Source of the DNA: Cyanobium sp. CZS48M | GTDB lineage: Bacteria > Cyanobacteriota > Cyanobacteriia > PCC-6307 > Cyanobiaceae | Length of the DNA: 52,136 bases | Assembly: GCA_030373145.1 (NCBI GenBank) | Contig: JAUCZK010000019.1 | Location: 1-52,136, forward strand | Reading direction: 5' to 3' | In this document: one piece after another, positions 8,098-16,418 of the stretch | Layout of the letters: every line of letters begins with the position of its first letter | Position numbering within the stretch: position 1 is the stretch's first letter | Position numbers and translations under genes: made by a program | The notes under the pieces: model-generated | What the model was told of the DNA's origin: nothing | Databases searched by the model: none | The model's input: only the letters and a program-made list of their open reading frames with translations

Positions 8098-8703
8098 TCA
8101 TCTCCTGGTCATTCCCACCGGTTCCCGGTAGATGGCCAGAGCGGCGAGCACCCCGCCGGCGAAGCCGCTCACGTGACCGATCCAGCTCACACCCGCTGGA
8201 GTGAAGAAGGGCAGCAGGCCGGGCAGGAAACCGCCGTAGCTCACCAGGCTGAACAGCGAGAGCAGCAGGGGCAGCGGTCGCCGCTCCAGGAAGCCGATCA
8301 CGATCAGGTAGCCCACCAGAGCGAAGACCACCCCTGAGAGCCCATGGCTGCCATTGCTTGAGAACAGCCAGACCGGGACCGCCATCACGTACACCCCCAC
8401 CCACACGGCCAGGTAGTCGTGCCAGCTCTTGAGCAGCACCAGCCAGGAGAGCGGCAGGAACCAGAGACTGTTGCCGAGCAGGTGGCCCAGGTCGGCGTGG
8501 CTGAACGGGGCGGTGAGCACCCCCAGGAACGAGCCCCCCGGCAGCATTGGCAGGTTCCAGTTCCCTGCGAAGACGATCTGATCGACCAGCTCCTGACCCC
8601 AGGCCACGGAGAGAATCAGCAGGGGAATCACGGCGGTGCCGCCGAGCCGGCTCAGGAGGCGATCCAGGCCACGGCGCTGCCGAACGGGTGAGGGGTTGGC
8701 CAT
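8098..8703 (-). CDS. Rhomboid-family intramembrane serine protease
   Basis: About 201 residues with six hydrophobic segments. The catalytic serine motif GLSG (in SSNGSHGLSGVVFALVGY) and the catalytic histidine in SWIGHVSGFAGG are both present, so the Ser-His dyad looks intact. Rhomboids cleave membrane proteins inside the bilayer; the substrate is unknown. ATG at 8703 (MANPSP) is used; an ATG at 8712 is an equal alternative. The frame is open beyond that, but it would run through the divergent DUF427 gene. Confidence 0.88.
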   Translation of the reverse strand: MANPSPVRQRRGLDRLLSRLGGTAVIPLLILSVAWGQELVDQIVFAGNWNLPMLPGGSFLGVLTAPFSHADLGHLLGNSLWFLPLSWLVLLKSWHDYLAVWVGVYVMAVPVWLFSSNGSHGLSGVVFALVGYLIVIGFLERRPLPLLLSLFSLVSYGGFLPGLLPFFTPAGVSWIGHVSGFAGGVLAALAIYREPVGMTRR

Positions 8704-8733
8704 GCTGACCATTGTTATGGCCAGGGCCATCAA

Positions 8734-9231
8734 ATGGGGAACTGCCAGCCGTCGAGCGACCGCCAACCGGACCGGGTCTGTGACTATCCGCGACCCCCGG
8801 CGCTGGTGCCCTCGGAGGCCTGGATTCAGGTGCGGGCCCTGGGGGAGCTGCTGGCGGACACCCGTCGCTCCCTGATGGTTCTCGAAACCTTTCATCCGCC
8901 CACCCCATACCTGCCCCCGGAGGATCTGCGCCTGGAGCTGCTGCAGCCCGCCGCCGGGCGCAGCTTCTGTGAATGGAAGGGCCTGGCTCGCTACTACGAC
9001 GTGGTGGTGGGAGAGCGCCGCCTGGAGCGGGCTGTGTGGTCGTACCCCCAACCCACGGCCGCTTTTGCCGCCATCGCCGGCTGGTTCGCGGTGTACCCGG
9101 CCCTGATGGACGGCTGCTGGCTGGACGGGGAAGTGGTGATTCCCCAGCCCGGCGGCTTCTACGGAGGTTGGATCACCTCACAGGTGGAGGGCCCTTTCAA
9201 AGGGGATCCTGCCCACCCCGAGTTGATCTGA
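8734..9231 (+). CDS. DUF427 domain protein
   Basis: 165 residues with the DUF427 core: LMVLETFHPPTPYLPPEDL, SFCEWKGLARYYDV, and a downstream Trp-Tyr/Pro-rich part (AVWSYPQP). Function is unknown. Two conserved aromatic/His-containing stretches suggest a compact beta domain. It is divergent from the rhomboid gene (30 bp apart). A second, shorter DUF427 gene occurs at 12883-13161; they are clearly different members rather than a recent duplication. Confidence 0.85.
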   Translation: MGNCQPSSDRQPDRVCDYPRPPALVPSEAWIQVRALGELLADTRRSLMVLETFHPPTPYLPPEDLRLELLQPAAGRSFCEWKGLARYYDVVVGERRLERAVWSYPQPTAAFAAIAGWFAVYPALMDGCWLDGEVVIPQPGGFYGGWITSQVEGPFKGDPAHPELI

Positions 9232-9255
9232 GTCGGGCCGAAATCAGCCTGAAGC

Positions 9256-9447
9256 TCAGGCTGCGGCTGCTGGCGGCACACGGCAGCCGATCTGGATTCG
9301 CCCCGAGTCGAGCAGGCGGCCCAGCTTCAGGGCTGTGGCCTCCTCCTGACGGTTGAAGGCCTTTTGCTGGGCGGTGACCCAGTTGATCTCCTCCACCGTG
9401 ATCACACCGGTGCTGAGGCTTTCGAGGAACAGTTCACCCATGCCCAT
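9256..9447 (-). CDS. Conserved small cyanobacterial protein
   Basis: 63 residues, ATG start, charged and mostly helical: VITVEEINWVTAQQ, then EEATALKLGRLLDSG, then RIQIGCR. The pattern resembles small hypothetical proteins of picocyanobacteria that I recognise only by appearance. No membrane segment or known catalytic motif. It converges with the DUF427 gene and lies downstream of the desaturase on the same strand (about 100 bp between). Confidence 0.6.
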   Translation of the reverse strand: MGMGELFLESLSTGVITVEEINWVTAQQKAFNRQEEATALKLGRLLDSGRIQIGCRVPPAAAA

Positions 9448-9546
9448 GAGGGGTCCTGCGAAGTTGTTCTCTCGAACTTATGTCTGGGGTCGGCTTGAGC
9501 CCAGGGATGCCACAGCTTTTTTAAGGGCTGCTCGGGGATCAGCCGC

Positions 9547-10740
9547 TCAGGCCGAGGGTGAGGGGATGGGCGAGAGGGTTTCGCTCTCCCGGTTCCAGAG
9601 CACGTACTTGAAGCAGCGGGGGATGTCGGCGATGGTCAGGCGCGTGGCCCCGGTCAGCAGGGCGGCATTGCGCTCCTGGCAGGCCCGCAGGTGGTAATTG
9701 GGGATGCGCTCGCAGAGGTGATGGATGTTGTGGCAGCCGATGTCGGCGGTGAACCAGTTGAAGATTCCAGGCAGCACCAGCAGGCTGGTGCCGGCGATCG
9801 CGCCCTCCAGCGGGTCCCAGCCTGCGCTGCGGTGGGCGTAGGAGCCCTCGAAGTTGTGCTGCACGAAGAAGATGCAGATGAACAGGGCAGCCGAGGCGGC
9901 CATCACCAGCGAGTAGAGGCTCCAGAACAGGCCGGCGCCGATCCAGCGGGAGAGCAGCACCCAGCTGGCCACCACGCAGATGTTGTTGAGCAGCAGGTCG
10001 ATGAATTCAGCGCCGCTGTACCAGTGCTTCGACTGGAAGGTGCGCACCAGCTGGGGAATGGGGGTTCTCCAGTTGGCCAGCAGAGTGCTGGCGGCATGAC
10101 CGAGGAACTGAATCGATCCCAGCAGCAGCGCCAGCCTGGGCTTGATCACCAGGTAGAAGAAGCCGCCCGGGAAGAGCATCAGCGGATGGCGCAGCAGGCG
10201 GTAGAACCACTGGGCGGTGGGCCCCAGCTGCTCGTACTGCTCCACGCTGATCAGAGCCGAGGGGCCCCGGTAGAGATCCCAGTTGCCGTTGTGCTTGTGG
10301 TGATAGGCATGACCCTGCGACCAGGGGTATTGGGGAATGGCATTGATCACGCCCAGCAAAAAGCCCGCCACCCGGTTCAGCCGTTTCGAGCTAAACAGGG
10401 AGTAGTGGCCGCAGTCGTGCATCAGCGAGAAGCAGCGGCCCGAGAGCAGCACCAGTACCACCAGCAGCGGCGGAGTGAGCCAGAGCGATTGCCGGGCCAC
10501 AGCCACCGTGGCGGCCCAGAGCAGCAGATACGCCCCCACCGTGCTCAGAATCTGCCAGCTGGCCAGGCGATCGTCGCTGGCCATGAAGGGCTTCAGGACG
10601 AAATCGCCGTAGCGCAGCCCGCCTGCGGGCCCATTGGACCGGGGGTCGGGTTGCGGACTCTCGAGCAGAGCGGAGGCGTGCAGAAACCTTGTCCCAATTA
10701 GATTCGACTGTAGGCAGGGGGCAGAGGGTCCCAGCGCCAC
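9547..10740 (-). CDS. Membrane fatty-acid desaturase family protein
   Basis: Integral membrane di-iron enzyme inserting double bonds into acyl chains or acting on a related lipid. The three histidine boxes are visible: HDCGH, HAYHHKH and HNIHH, separated by hydrophobic segments in the usual order. The last part (LRACQERN) matches the family tail. The GTG at 10740 gives 397 residues; ATG at 10584 would give 345 but would cut into the conserved-looking FVLKPFM region, so the longer form is preferred. Substrate and double-bond position cannot be read from the sequence. Confidence 0.87.
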   Translation of the reverse strand: MALGPSAPCLQSNLIGTRFLHASALLESPQPDPRSNGPAGGLRYGDFVLKPFMASDDRLASWQILSTVGAYLLLWAATVAVARQSLWLTPPLLVVLVLLSGRCFSLMHDCGHYSLFSSKRLNRVAGFLLGVINAIPQYPWSQGHAYHHKHNGNWDLYRGPSALISVEQYEQLGPTAQWFYRLLRHPLMLFPGGFFYLVIKPRLALLLGSIQFLGHAASTLLANWRTPIPQLVRTFQSKHWYSGAEFIDLLLNNICVVASWVLLSRWIGAGLFWSLYSLVMAASAALFICIFFVQHNFEGSYAHRSAGWDPLEGAIAGTSLLVLPGIFNWFTADIGCHNIHHLCERIPNYHLRACQERNAALLTGATRLTIADIPRCFKYVLWNRESETLSPIPSPSA

Positions 10741-10857
10741 TCCGTTAAGTCATTCCGCTCTTTTTCGGCCGATTTCGTCACGACTCAGGAAGTCCGCTGG
10801 TCCGCCGGCTCCATTCGGGTGCATGGTTGGCACCAGCACCGCCCGTGATCAGGCCCC

Positions 10858-11901
10858 ATGAATGACCCCAACGGCCCGGCCTGGCAGCGGCTGAGCCACT
10901 CCGCCCTGCTGCGCTTTCTGCTGCTGCTGGCCACGGGCTGGGCGGTGGTGCTGCTGATCGACTACTTCCGAGGGGTGCTCAGCGTCTTCATCGCGGCGGC
11001 GGTGCTGGCGGTGCTGCTGGAGTATCCGGTGCGGCGGCTGGTGCGCCTGGGCTGTGGCCGGGGGCTGGCGATCCTGCTCACCCTGCTGGCGAGTCTCGGG
11101 GTGGGCAGCCTGTTCGTGGCGGTGCTCGGTTTCCAGCTGATCAACCAGGGCAGCAGCCTGCTCAACGACCTGGTGCTGGGATTGCAGCGACCGGATCTGC
11201 CCTTTCACAGCGCCCTGAAGACCATCGAGTTCTCGAAACTTCTCGATCTCTTGCGCGCCAGCCTCGGCACGGGCCTCGGTGTGATTGGCGGCGCCTTCAC
11301 CAACGTCTTCGGCGCTGTGTTTCTACTGGTGATCGTGGTCTACATGCTGATCGACAACGGGGCCACCTGGAGCCAGGTGCTGCGCCTGCTGCCTGAAGAC
11401 GTGCGTGGCCGCTTCGATCGCAGCGTCCAGAAGAACGTGCTGGGTTTTCTGCGCGGCCAGATCACGCTGATGATCTTTCTGAGCATCAGCAGTTTCCTGG
11501 TGTTCGCCGTGCTTGGGGTGAAGTTCTCCCTGGTGCTGGCGATCGTGGTGGGTGTGCTGGATGCCATCCCCGGCATCGGTGCCACCCTCGGTGTGATCGT
11601 GGCCTCCGGCCTGGTGTTCCTGACCCAGGGCCAGTGGCTGGCCCTGCAGGTGGTGATCGCTTCGGTGGTGCTGCAGCAGATCCAGGACAACCTGATCCAC
11701 CCACGGGTGATGGGCCGGGCCCTTGAGATCCGGCCGGTGGTGCTGTTCTTTGCTCTGTTCGTGGGCGAGCGGCTGGCAGGGCTGCTGGGGGTGTTCCTGG
11801 CGATTCCGATCACCGGCATGATCCTGGGCTGGGGCAAGGAGAGCGAGGAGGCCGACCCGCTGCTGGAGGCGGAGCCCACCCAGCCGCCAGCCGCCCCGTA
11901 G
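10858..11901 (+). CDS. AI-2E family transporter (PerM/YdiK type)
   Basis: 347 residues with about seven to eight hydrophobic segments: an N-terminal trio (LLRFLLLLATGWAVVLLIDY onward), a long amphipathic middle with LLPEDVRGRFDRSVQKNV, and a C-terminal set including the family hallmark VGVLDAIPGIGATLGVIVA and NLIHPRVMGRALEI. The family exports small molecules or ions; the name does not establish AI-2 transport. It is followed 44 bp later by the DUF3598-like gene on the same strand. Confidence 0.9.
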   Translation: MNDPNGPAWQRLSHSALLRFLLLLATGWAVVLLIDYFRGVLSVFIAAAVLAVLLEYPVRRLVRLGCGRGLAILLTLLASLGVGSLFVAVLGFQLINQGSSLLNDLVLGLQRPDLPFHSALKTIEFSKLLDLLRASLGTGLGVIGGAFTNVFGAVFLLVIVVYMLIDNGATWSQVLRLLPEDVRGRFDRSVQKNVLGFLRGQITLMIFLSISSFLVFAVLGVKFSLVLAIVVGVLDAIPGIGATLGVIVASGLVFLTQGQWLALQVVIASVVLQQIQDNLIHPRVMGRALEIRPVVLFFALFVGERLAGLLGVFLAIPITGMILGWGKESEEADPLLEAEPTQPPAAP

Positions 11902-11945
11902 TTCCGGGGCTGCCTGCATTCAGGCCCTTCTCTTTCAGCCCGCCC

Positions 11946-12552
11946 GTGTCCAGCCTCGATCGCCGCTCCACCCTGCTGGGGCGCAATGCAGGCCACTGGG
12001 AGGGCACCTTCATTCGTCTCGATGATCAGGGCCTCGAGAGTGAGCGTTTTGGCACACGCCTGCATGTGTCGGAGACCGACGGTCAGAGCGAAGCGGCCCT
12101 CACCTATCTGAACACCGGCAAGGTGGCCACGATGCGCTTTGCCGAACCTCCGGCCTTGATGGCAATCAGCCCCGATGGACACTGGAGCCTCGGGCCCGAC
12201 AAGACCGGCCCCTGGCCAGCGGTGATGGAGCTTTGCCTGGTGGACGGCGATCGCCGCCGGCGAGTGGTGGTGCGCCACGGCGCCGAGCGGCTCGAAAGCG
12301 TGGTGGTGGTGGAAGCGAGCCCCGGGGTGGTGGATCCGGCCCCGGCGCCGCCCCTGCGGGCCAGGGTTCTGCCGGGCGGCGATGGTTCAGGCAGCGGCTG
12401 GCTGGCAGCTCACTGACGACCTCACCCTCACCACCGCCCTGGAGCGCCGCTTCGGCGAGCCTCTGGCCGTGAGGCTCTACTGGAGCCCCCTGCCGGGGCG
12501 GGAGCTGGTGCTGGAGCGGATCTACGGCGCCAACGGACTGCCTCAGCCCTGA
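11946..12552 (+). pseudogene. DUF3598-like conserved protein, frameshifted by a 4-nt duplication
   Basis: From GTG 11946 the frame reads LGRNAGHWEGTFIRLDDQG..., resembling DUF3598 proteins of cyanobacteria (lipocalin-like, related in fold to bilin lyases). It ends early at 12416. The missing C-terminal part continues in the next frame to a TGA at 12550: WQLTDDLTLTTALERRFGE, then RLYWSPLPGRELVLERIYG. The break coincides with ggctggctggcag near 12397-12409, where the repeated tggc would, if single, restore one continuous reading frame of about 200 residues. It may be a recent mutation, a phase-variable site or a sequencing error. Confidence 0.7.
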
Positions 12553-12878
12553 TCGCGGCAGATGTGACCACCACGCCAGCACCACACCCAGGGGGGAATG
12601 GTCAGCAGCTGGCGCAGGTGGTCGCGATAGCGCAGACTCACCGGCTGGAATTCGCTGACCACGTTGAACCCTTTGTGTTGCTCCGGCTGGTTGAGCACCA
12701 GGCTGCCCTCCGGCCCCGACACCGATCGGTGGTAGGTGTCGATCGGCAGCTCCAGGGCTCCCATGGCCCGCTCCAGATGCACCACATCACTGGCGTTGCT
12801 GCCGGCCACGCTGGCGTCGAAGAAGGTGACCGCTGGGGTCTCCCGGAAGACGTGGATCGGAGTGAAGGTGAGTTTCAT
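12543..12878 (-). CDS. Conserved hypothetical protein
   Basis: 111 residues starting MKLTFTPIHVFRETPAVTFF and containing SNASDVVHLERAM, DTYHRSVSGPEGSL and FQPVSLRYRDHLRQLLTIPP. It reads as a genuine globular protein, but no named family is recognised. The start lies 4 bp after the end of the DUF427 gene, so the two are probably one transcript. Its last bases overlap the end of the opposing DUF3598-like gene by 10 bp. Confidence 0.7.
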   Translation of the reverse strand: MKLTFTPIHVFRETPAVTFFDASVAGSNASDVVHLERAMGALELPIDTYHRSVSGPEGSLVLNQPEQHKGFNVVSEFQPVSLRYRDHLRQLLTIPPWVWCWRGGHICRDQG

Positions 12879-12882
12879 CGCC

Positions 12883-13161
12883 TCAGCTCACGCGCACGCC
12901 CTTCCAGAAGGCCACCCGACCCTTGATCTCACTGGCGGCCTGCTTGGGCTCCGGATAGAACCAGGCGGCGTTCGCGTTCACCTGATCCCCCACCACCACG
13001 TCGTAGTAGTGGGCTTCTCCCTTCCAGCCACACACGCTGCGGTGTGACGACGGCCGCAGGTGCTCGCTCACCAGCGCCTCGGCGGGAAAGTAGGCATTGC
13101 CTTCCAGCTTGACAATGTCGTCACTGGCGGCGATCAAGGTGTCGTTCCAGCGGGCTTCCAT
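12883..13161 (-). CDS. DUF427 domain protein (short form)
   Basis: 92 residues from ATG 13161: MEARWNDTLIAASDDIVKLE, YFPAEAL, the DUF427 hallmark SVCGWKGEAHYYDVVVGDQ, AAWFYPEP and a closing KGRVAFWKGVRV. This is the classic single-domain length. The frame is open upstream to 13233, but the internal ATG gives the family-typical start. Function unknown. It is cotranscribed with the hypothetical gene that follows. Confidence 0.88.
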   Translation of the reverse strand: MEARWNDTLIAASDDIVKLEGNAYFPAEALVSEHLRPSSHRSVCGWKGEAHYYDVVVGDQVNANAAWFYPEPKQAASEIKGRVAFWKGVRVS

Positions 13162-13510
13162 GGCAGAGGAGCAAGGGTCTTTCATCCTGGATCCCCAGGG
13201 AGCCCGTTGGGGTGCCCAGCCGTAGCCGTCCAAGCCAGCACCCTCTCGTCGACTGAGCAGCGTGATGGGACCACACGCTTCTTCAGCTGCTGCGCAAAGG
13301 TGAAATCCACATCCTTGTCAGCCAGATGACAAGGATGTGGATTGTGGGTTGCATGGTTGTTGCCGCTTTCGGTTTAAGTTGCTGACACCAGCAGATCGCT
13401 GTCGATGCGCACACTTTGTATTGGGCAGTTTGAACACCCAGTCTTAACCGAGCTGTCCAGGCAACTGTTGCATTCCATGCAGAGATCCGCGTCAGTTGCT
13501 CCCATAGGCG
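13162..13510. other. Non-coding stretch with a strong hairpin
   Basis: 349 bases without a convincing gene. Open frames on both strands here lack family features. The notable content is a perfect 17-bp inverted repeat (13304-13343). GC content falls toward the right end, next to the small membrane protein gene. Confidence 0.5.
13304..13343. repeat. Perfect 17-bp inverted repeat with 6-nt loop
   Basis: Left arm 13304-13320 begins aatccacatcc and right arm 13327-13343 ends ggatgtggatt; all 17 bases pair, with the loop gccaga. Neither side has a run of T, and no gene ends nearby in either direction (the ligase gene ends at 13821, about 480 bp away), so it does not look like a standard rho-independent terminator. 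Confidence 0.9.
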
Positions 13511-13759
13511 ATGAAATCTCCCTTCCTCATTAAACCATTCAACTTGCGTCGCTCGAGCAGCATCCATGCTGTGATTGGCGGCTCCATCGTTGCCATGAAC
13601 ATCTCTGCCAGCAGATATGGGTTCATCGTTCTGGCGATGAGCTCTGCCCAGATGCTGGTGGCGAGCCTCCTCGACAATGACCGCGAAATGGTCGGCTATT
13701 CCCTGTCTGTTTTTCTCTTTGTTGATTGCCTGGGGATTATCAGGTGGACCATGGGTTAG
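13511..13759 (+). CDS. Small three-helix membrane protein
   Basis: 82 residues from ATG 13511 with three hydrophobic stretches: [34 protein letters not shown] and [17 protein letters not shown]. The pattern (NIS..YGF..., then ...D.LGI.RW at the end) resembles small bacterial membrane proteins of unknown function, so it is likely a real gene despite its unusual setting. Its base composition is lower in GC than its neighbours, consistent with recent acquisition. The opposing long frame has no recognisable features and is treated as a shadow. Confidence 0.6.
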   Translation: MKSPFLIKPFNLRRSSSIHAVIGGSIVAMNISASRYGFIVLAMSSAQMLVASLLDNDREMVGYSLSVFLFVDCLGIIRWTMG

Positions 13760-13820
13760 CGGCCATTGGAGCGCGCCTCCCTCCCTGGTCTGGTTCATGT
13801 ACAACCCAGAGAGCTGGAGG

Positions 13821-15344
13821 TCAGGTCTGCTTCAGCGCCTCGGCCCCCGCGATCAGCCGCTCCCTGGTAGCCGCATAGATGCGTTCGGCTTCTTCGGGGC
13901 TGCGGCCGATGCAGGTCATGCCCAGCTTGCCGAATTCCGATAGGCAGCCCAGCAGGTGGAACACGCTGCCGTGCAGCGCGGCCGGGTCGAAGTGCAGCCC
14001 GGCGGCGGCCACCATGTCGATCAGGTCCACCGGCAGCAGACCCTGCAAGCGGGGGTCGCAGAGGTTGTCGGTGGCGGCATAGAAGAGTGACTGGCCGGTG
14101 GGGGAATGGAACAGGCCGCTTCCTGCATCGATGTGGCCATTGGTGGCATACCGCAGGGCCATGTAGGGGTGGGTGGTGCCGCCCTTGCGCAGGTTCACCT
14201 CGATCGCCTGCAGATCCCAGCGGTCCCCGAAGCGGCGCGCCACGAAATCCACTGCGTAGCGCTCCAGGGCACCCTCCGCCGCCAGCGCCTCACCCACCGC
14301 CAGCCCGTGACGCATCAGCTCAGCGCGGTAGTGCTCTTCGGCGGGGAAGCGGCAGCCCAGGTAGGTCTGACCGCTCACCCCGCCCAGCACCTGCTCGTGG
14401 GTGGAGAGCACCTCCACCGCTCCGCCCGGGTGGATCATCCCCTGCACGCTCGGTGAGGCCAGCTCATCCCCCCCCAGCAGCCAGGCCTCCACCAGGGCCC
14501 CCTGCTGCTGCAACAACTGGCGCCACTGGGGCGGTGGCATCGCCAGGGTCTCGAGGGCCTCCCGCAGACGGATCCTGCGCTCGCGGACGCTCAGCCCCGC
14601 CAGCTGCAGGGGCTCCAGCTCCAGGGGGGCGTTGCCTTCACCGCTGAAGCCCTGGTCCAGCTTCACCACCACCCGGCTCAGCTCGGGGTGGGCTTCCCAC
14701 AGTTCGGCCGTGGCGCCAGCGAGGGCGTCGAGGTCGTGGACTAGGGGGCTGCCGGGGGGGTGGGGCACGGCGCAGCGGCGGAAGAGCTCGCGGCTGCCGG
14801 CCTTGCCGCCCCAGTGGCTCAGGGCCGGATCGGTGCCCAGCAGCGGCACCTGCAGCCGCTCCGACAGCTGCTTCTCCTGCTCGGTCACGTTGAAGCAGGT
14901 CATGAAGCTGCGCCCGGGCCGCAGGCGCTCGCGGATGCGCGCCAGCAGTGCCGGCCGCTCCAGCAGCTTCTCGGTCAGCGGCCGGGCGGAGGAGTCATCG
15001 GTGTCGAACAGGTGCAGACGCCGGCGGGCGTGGGAGGCGGGCACCCCCGGCAGCAGCTCCAGCACCGCATCCACCACCAGTTCCGGCAGCAGCTTGCTGG
15101 TGAGGTACACCGCCCGCACACCGGGATCGCGCAGTCGGATCAGCGAGAACAGCTGCCGTTCCTCGTAGTGGTGGGCCCCGGTCACCAGCGCGATCTGGTG
15201 GTGATCGAGGCTCAGTGAGGGCACCACCAGCAGATCCCAGCCCTCGCCGCTGCCCTCGCGCCCATGGTTCTGGTTGCTGCCGGGGTGGAACTCGCCCCAT
15301 TCCGGCCGCAGCTGGCGTTGGAGTTCGGCGAAACTGAGGGTCAT
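13821..15344 (-). CDS. PGM1-related ATP-grasp peptide ligase
   Basis: 507 residues. Central ATP-grasp-like features include LSHWGGKAGSRELFRR, RVVVKLDQGFSGEGNAPL, EAWLLGGDELASPSVQG and QAIEVNLRKGGTTHPYM; the C-terminus carries the PGM1_C-type block GMTCIGRSPEEAERIY. The reference family, from pheganomycin biosynthesis, joins peptides to an amino-acid-derived head group using ATP. No precursor peptide gene is visible nearby, so substrate and product are unknown. It follows the MscS gene by only 7 bp at the end of a long minus-strand run. Confidence 0.8.
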   Translation of the reverse strand: MTLSFAELQRQLRPEWGEFHPGSNQNHGREGSGEGWDLLVVPSLSLDHHQIALVTGAHHYEERQLFSLIRLRDPGVRAVYLTSKLLPELVVDAVLELLPGVPASHARRRLHLFDTDDSSARPLTEKLLERPALLARIRERLRPGRSFMTCFNVTEQEKQLSERLQVPLLGTDPALSHWGGKAGSRELFRRCAVPHPPGSPLVHDLDALAGATAELWEAHPELSRVVVKLDQGFSGEGNAPLELEPLQLAGLSVRERRIRLREALETLAMPPPQWRQLLQQQGALVEAWLLGGDELASPSVQGMIHPGGAVEVLSTHEQVLGGVSGQTYLGCRFPAEEHYRAELMRHGLAVGEALAAEGALERYAVDFVARRFGDRWDLQAIEVNLRKGGTTHPYMALRYATNGHIDAGSGLFHSPTGQSLFYAATDNLCDPRLQGLLPVDLIDMVAAAGLHFDPAALHGSVFHLLGCLSEFGKLGMTCIGRSPEEAERIYAATRERLIAGAEALKQT

Positions 15345-15351
15345 GGCGGGG

Positions 15352-16386
15352 TCAGCCCCTGATCAGGGTGCGGGTGGGGAAGGGCATTGCCGCCTGATGC
15401 TTCTCCACCACCTCACCGATGCGCAGCAACAGCTCCTGCTGCAGATCCCAGGCCGCCTGGATGTCGCCACTGGCCACGTAGCAGAGCAGCCGCAGGTTCA
15501 GGCTCGAATCCCCGTAACCCACGAAATGAACCGCCGGTGACTTCTGATGATCGATCCTCGAATTCGACTCCAGCTGCTCCCGCAGCTCGGCGATGATCGG
15601 CTCGATCGCGGCCCGGTCGTCGTAGCGGAGGCCGAAGTCGATCCAGACCCGTCGGCTGTCGATCCGGGCGATGTTGATGATCGGCTTGATGGTGAAGATC
15701 GAATTGGGAATGAAGATCGGCTGTCGCTCCGGATCCCGTAGTTCGGTGTAGAACCAGCTGATCGTCTGAACGGTGCCATTCAGATCTTCCGCGGGAATCC
15801 GGATGGAATCCCCCACCACGAAGGGCCGGTTGATGTACAGACTGATGCCACTTAATCCATTTTCCACGATTGTGCGGGCGCCGAAACCCAAGGCCGCGGC
15901 ACCGAAGCCCCCGGCGGCGGCCAGCAAGGCGGTGGGGGTGCCCAGCAGCCGCAGCAACTCCAAGCCAATGATCACCACCACCAGCATCGTGAACAGCTTG
16001 TCGCTGATATCGAAGAGGAACAGCCGGTCGCGCTGGGGGAGACTCGGGAACACCTGCCGCGAGTAGGTGTCGGCCTGGCGCCAGATCTCGCTCTTCCAGC
16101 GCAGCAGCGTCCAGATCAGACCGAAAAAGATCAGCTCATCGCGCACTTCGGCGCCGCCCCGGGGCAGGGGCAGCAGCTCGGGGCCCAGCAGGGTCAGCAG
16201 CCACCAGGCGCTGGTGCTCACCAGGATCGTGAGCGCCAGGCTCAACCGGCTGCGCAGCACCAGGGCGCGGCCCAGCGATCCATTGGGGAGCCTTCGGCCC
16301 AGCAGCTGCAGGGCCAACCACACGCCCGCCGCCAGCAGGATCCCCAGCAGCGGGATCGGCAGGCGCAGCTGGATCGGGTTGATCAT
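15352..16386 (-). CDS. MscS-family mechanosensitive channel
   Basis: 344 residues with N-terminal hydrophobic segments and an MscS core. The pore-lining helix is Gly/Ala rich (AAAGGFGAAALGFGARTIV), followed by the beta domain GISLYINRPFVVGDSIRI...GTVQTISWFYTELR and IFIPNSIFTIKPIINIAR. Such channels release solutes under hypo-osmotic stress. It lies between ribD and the peptide ligase on the same strand with short gaps, probably a shared transcript without functional link. Confidence 0.93.
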   Translation of the reverse strand: MINPIQLRLPIPLLGILLAAGVWLALQLLGRRLPNGSLGRALVLRSRLSLALTILVSTSAWWLLTLLGPELLPLPRGGAEVRDELIFFGLIWTLLRWKSEIWRQADTYSRQVFPSLPQRDRLFLFDISDKLFTMLVVVIIGLELLRLLGTPTALLAAAGGFGAAALGFGARTIVENGLSGISLYINRPFVVGDSIRIPAEDLNGTVQTISWFYTELRDPERQPIFIPNSIFTIKPIINIARIDSRRVWIDFGLRYDDRAAIEPIIAELREQLESNSRIDHQKSPAVHFVGYGDSSLNLRLLCYVASGDIQAAWDLQQELLLRIGEVVEKHQAAMPFPTRTLIRG

Positions 16387-16418
16387 GCCGAGAATCTAAG
16401 GAGAGTGTCTCGGCGCCT

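Noticed and set aside
13283-13804. A 173-codon minus-strand frame opposite the small membrane protein
   Set aside because: No domain features, spans the hairpin, and the plus-strand protein has a coherent three-helix layout.
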